Assembly: GCA_021324165.1 (NCBI GenBank) | Contig: JAJPJR010000079.1 | Location: 28,130 to 92,129, forward strand | Origin: Armatimonadota bacterium | GTDB taxonomy: Bacteria > Armatimonadota > Fimbriimonadia > Fimbriimonadales > ATM1 | DNA: 64,000 nucleotides | Reading direction: 5' to 3' | Shown here: positions 63,028 through 64,000 of the stretch, one piece after another | Numbering within the stretch: position 1 is the stretch's first letter | Layout: the number at the start of each line of letters is the position of its first letter | Notes under the pieces: generated by a model | Databases searched by the model: none | What the model saw: the letters and a program-made list of their open reading frames with translations, nothing else | Told to the model about the DNA's origin: nothing | Made by a program: the position numbers and the translations under genes

Positions 63028-63998
63028 TCCATCCAGTCAAGAACGTCACCCAAAGTGGTAAACGCCAAACAGACCACCGTATCCGCGGCGCCGTAATAAA
63101 CCGCGATGCGGCCGGTTTCGGAATCTGCCAGCGCCGCACACGGAAACACCACGTTCGGCACATCGCCGATGCATTCGTATTCCGCCTGAGGCGACAGCAG
63201 ATACCTTCTTGTTCTTTTCAACAGCTTCCAAGGTTCGTTCGCATCCAGCAGCGCCGCGCCAAAATGATAAACGAAACCGTTGCACGAAGTGAGAACGCCA
63301 TGATAAAACAGCAGCCAGCCCGCGGTCGTTTCGATCGGAATCGGCCCCGCGCCGATTTTGGTTGATTCCCACGGCTGAGTTCCAGACATAACAAAACGGT
63401 GCCTTCCCCAATCCGTCAGATTCCTGCTGCGGCTGATGAAGATTTCACCGAACGGTGTGTGCCCAGGATCGCTCGGCCTGGAAAGCAGCAGATAATCATC
63501 CTTGATTTTTTTTGGAAACAGCACACCGTTTCGATTGAACGGCAGCATCGCGTTCTCGATCATCTCGAACCGTTCGAAGTCCGAAGTTTTCCCAAGCGCC
63601 ACCGCGGGGCCGCGAAACCCGCTGCACCAGCTCACATAATAGGATTCGCCGATTCGGCAAACCCGCGGATCATAGCCATATTCAGGCGGTTCGACGCCGT
63701 CGGGCACAATCCACTCAATCGGATCATTTTCGATTTTCCAATCAATGCCGTTTGCGCTGCGGCCCGCGTGCAGCCGCATATTTCGTGCGCGGTCATCCAC
63801 GCGAAACACACCCGCAAACACGCCTTGAAACGGCACAACTGCGCTGTTGAAAACGCTGTTCGCGCACGCAACCGCGTGCCTTCCAATGATCGGGTTTTTC
63901 GAAAAACGCCACACGGGGTCAATGCATCCCGCGGGCTTCTCTTCCCACGGCATACCAGGCAGCGGTTCGCCGACAATTCGTACGTCTGTCATCTGCAT
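63024..63998 (-). CDS. GH130-family mannoside phosphorylase-like protein
   Basis: 324 residues. Five-bladed beta-propeller of GH130 with FNSAVVPFQGVFAGVFRVDD, SANGIDWKIENDPI, EYGYDPRVCRIGESYYVSWC (catalytic aspartate in the DPR), FPKKIKDDYLLLSRPSD and YHGVLTSCNGFVYHFGAALL. GH130 enzymes break beta-1,2 or beta-1,4 mannosides with phosphate, releasing mannose 1-phosphate. No signal peptide. The start is the ATG at 63998 or 63992; the gene could extend beyond the right edge. Confidence 0.9.
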   Translation of the reverse strand: MQMTDVRIVGEPLPGMPWEEKPAGCIDPVWRFSKNPIIGRHAVACANSVFNSAVVPFQGVFAGVFRVDDRARNMRLHAGRSANGIDWKIENDPIEWIVPDGVEPPEYGYDPRVCRIGESYYVSWCSGFRGPAVALGKTSDFERFEMIENAMLPFNRNGVLFPKKIKDDYLLLSRPSDPGHTPFGEIFISRSRNLTDWGRHRFVMSGTQPWESTKIGAGPIPIETTAGWLLFYHGVLTSCNGFVYHFGAALLDANEPWKLLKRTRRYLLSPQAEYECIGDVPNVVFPCAALADSETGRIAVYYGAADTVVCLAFTTLGDVLDWMD

Positions 63999-64000
63999 GC

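Noticed and set aside
1..64000. Genomic island, prophage or insertion sequence
   Set aside because: No integrase, transposase, phage gene or direct-repeat boundary; the single tRNA gene is not followed by an integrase or a duplicated 3' end that I can see.

Overview
The window is gene-dense chromosomal DNA from a diderm (Gram-negative type) bacterium. It holds about 58 protein genes and one tRNA gene. No gap without a gene reaches 300 bases, and I see no phage, insertion sequence or CRISPR array. The outer membrane is implied by a type II secretion operon, lipoprotein sugar-binding proteins and a heptose pathway. The gene mix (DUF1549/DUF1553 and DUF1501 proteins, ThuA, Tat-exported Gfo/Idh/MocA and xylose-isomerase-like proteins, many sugar ABC transporters, plant-cell-wall glycosidases) is typical of the Planctomycetes/Verrucomicrobia/Armatimonadota kind of polysaccharide degrader. 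I lean weakly to Armatimonadota. Base composition looks like mid-50s percent GC by eye; it was not counted.

Layout. 1-5350 (minus): a CUT2 sugar ABC transporter (binding protein cut by the window edge, permease, ATPase) behind a Tat-exported Gfo/Idh/MocA oxidoreductase and an FGE-fold protein. 5343-7939 (plus): ApbE, ThuA, a small secreted protein and a lone nucleotidyltransferase. 7921-19744 (minus): a long, tightly overlapping type II secretion operon in the order E-F-G-H-I-J-K-L-M-PilP-like-D, ending in a glycine-rich Spy-like protein and a clear intrinsic terminator. 19924-25874: a sugar dehydrogenase, tRNA-Ala(CGC), a phosphoesterase, an MFS exporter, an unknown membrane protein, a Tat-exported TIM barrel and a VOC protein. 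25858-31121 (minus): two CUT2 permeases, a RhaS-like binding protein and a GH78 alpha-L-rhamnosidase, with no ATPase. 31176-35803: a DUF1549/DUF1553 cytochrome-like protein and its DUF1501 partner.

35832-47291 is an L-arabinofuranose locus. It has a YtfQ-like binding protein, araD and araB on the other strand, GH51 and GH127 arabinofuranosidases, and a YtfR/YtfT/YjfF-like importer. Outer glycosidases would release arabinofuranose, the importer would take up the furanose form, and AraB/AraD would pass it to the pentose phosphate pathway. The isomerase araA is not in the window. 47281-50293 is a CUT1 sugar importer without its ATPase. 50334-52862 holds ftsK and a small membrane-anchored protein. 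52938-59640 combines glycosyltransferases, a Trm112-like zinc ribbon, aroQ, an aminopeptidase and a heptose block (hddA, gmhA, gmhB, then WecG/TagA and GT4 transferases), probably for a surface glycan. 59677-61105 is a Tat-exported sulfite-oxidase-fold molybdoenzyme with a cytochrome b. 61168-63998 has a GNAT acetyltransferase, a glycosidase-like protein and a GH130 phosphorylase.

Three sequence-level traits stand out. Several genes have a -10 box about 6-7 bases before the start codon and no Shine-Dalgarno sequence, as in leaderless transcripts. Most convergent gene pairs overlap or touch at their stop codons. No transcriptional regulator is recognisable anywhere in 64 kb.
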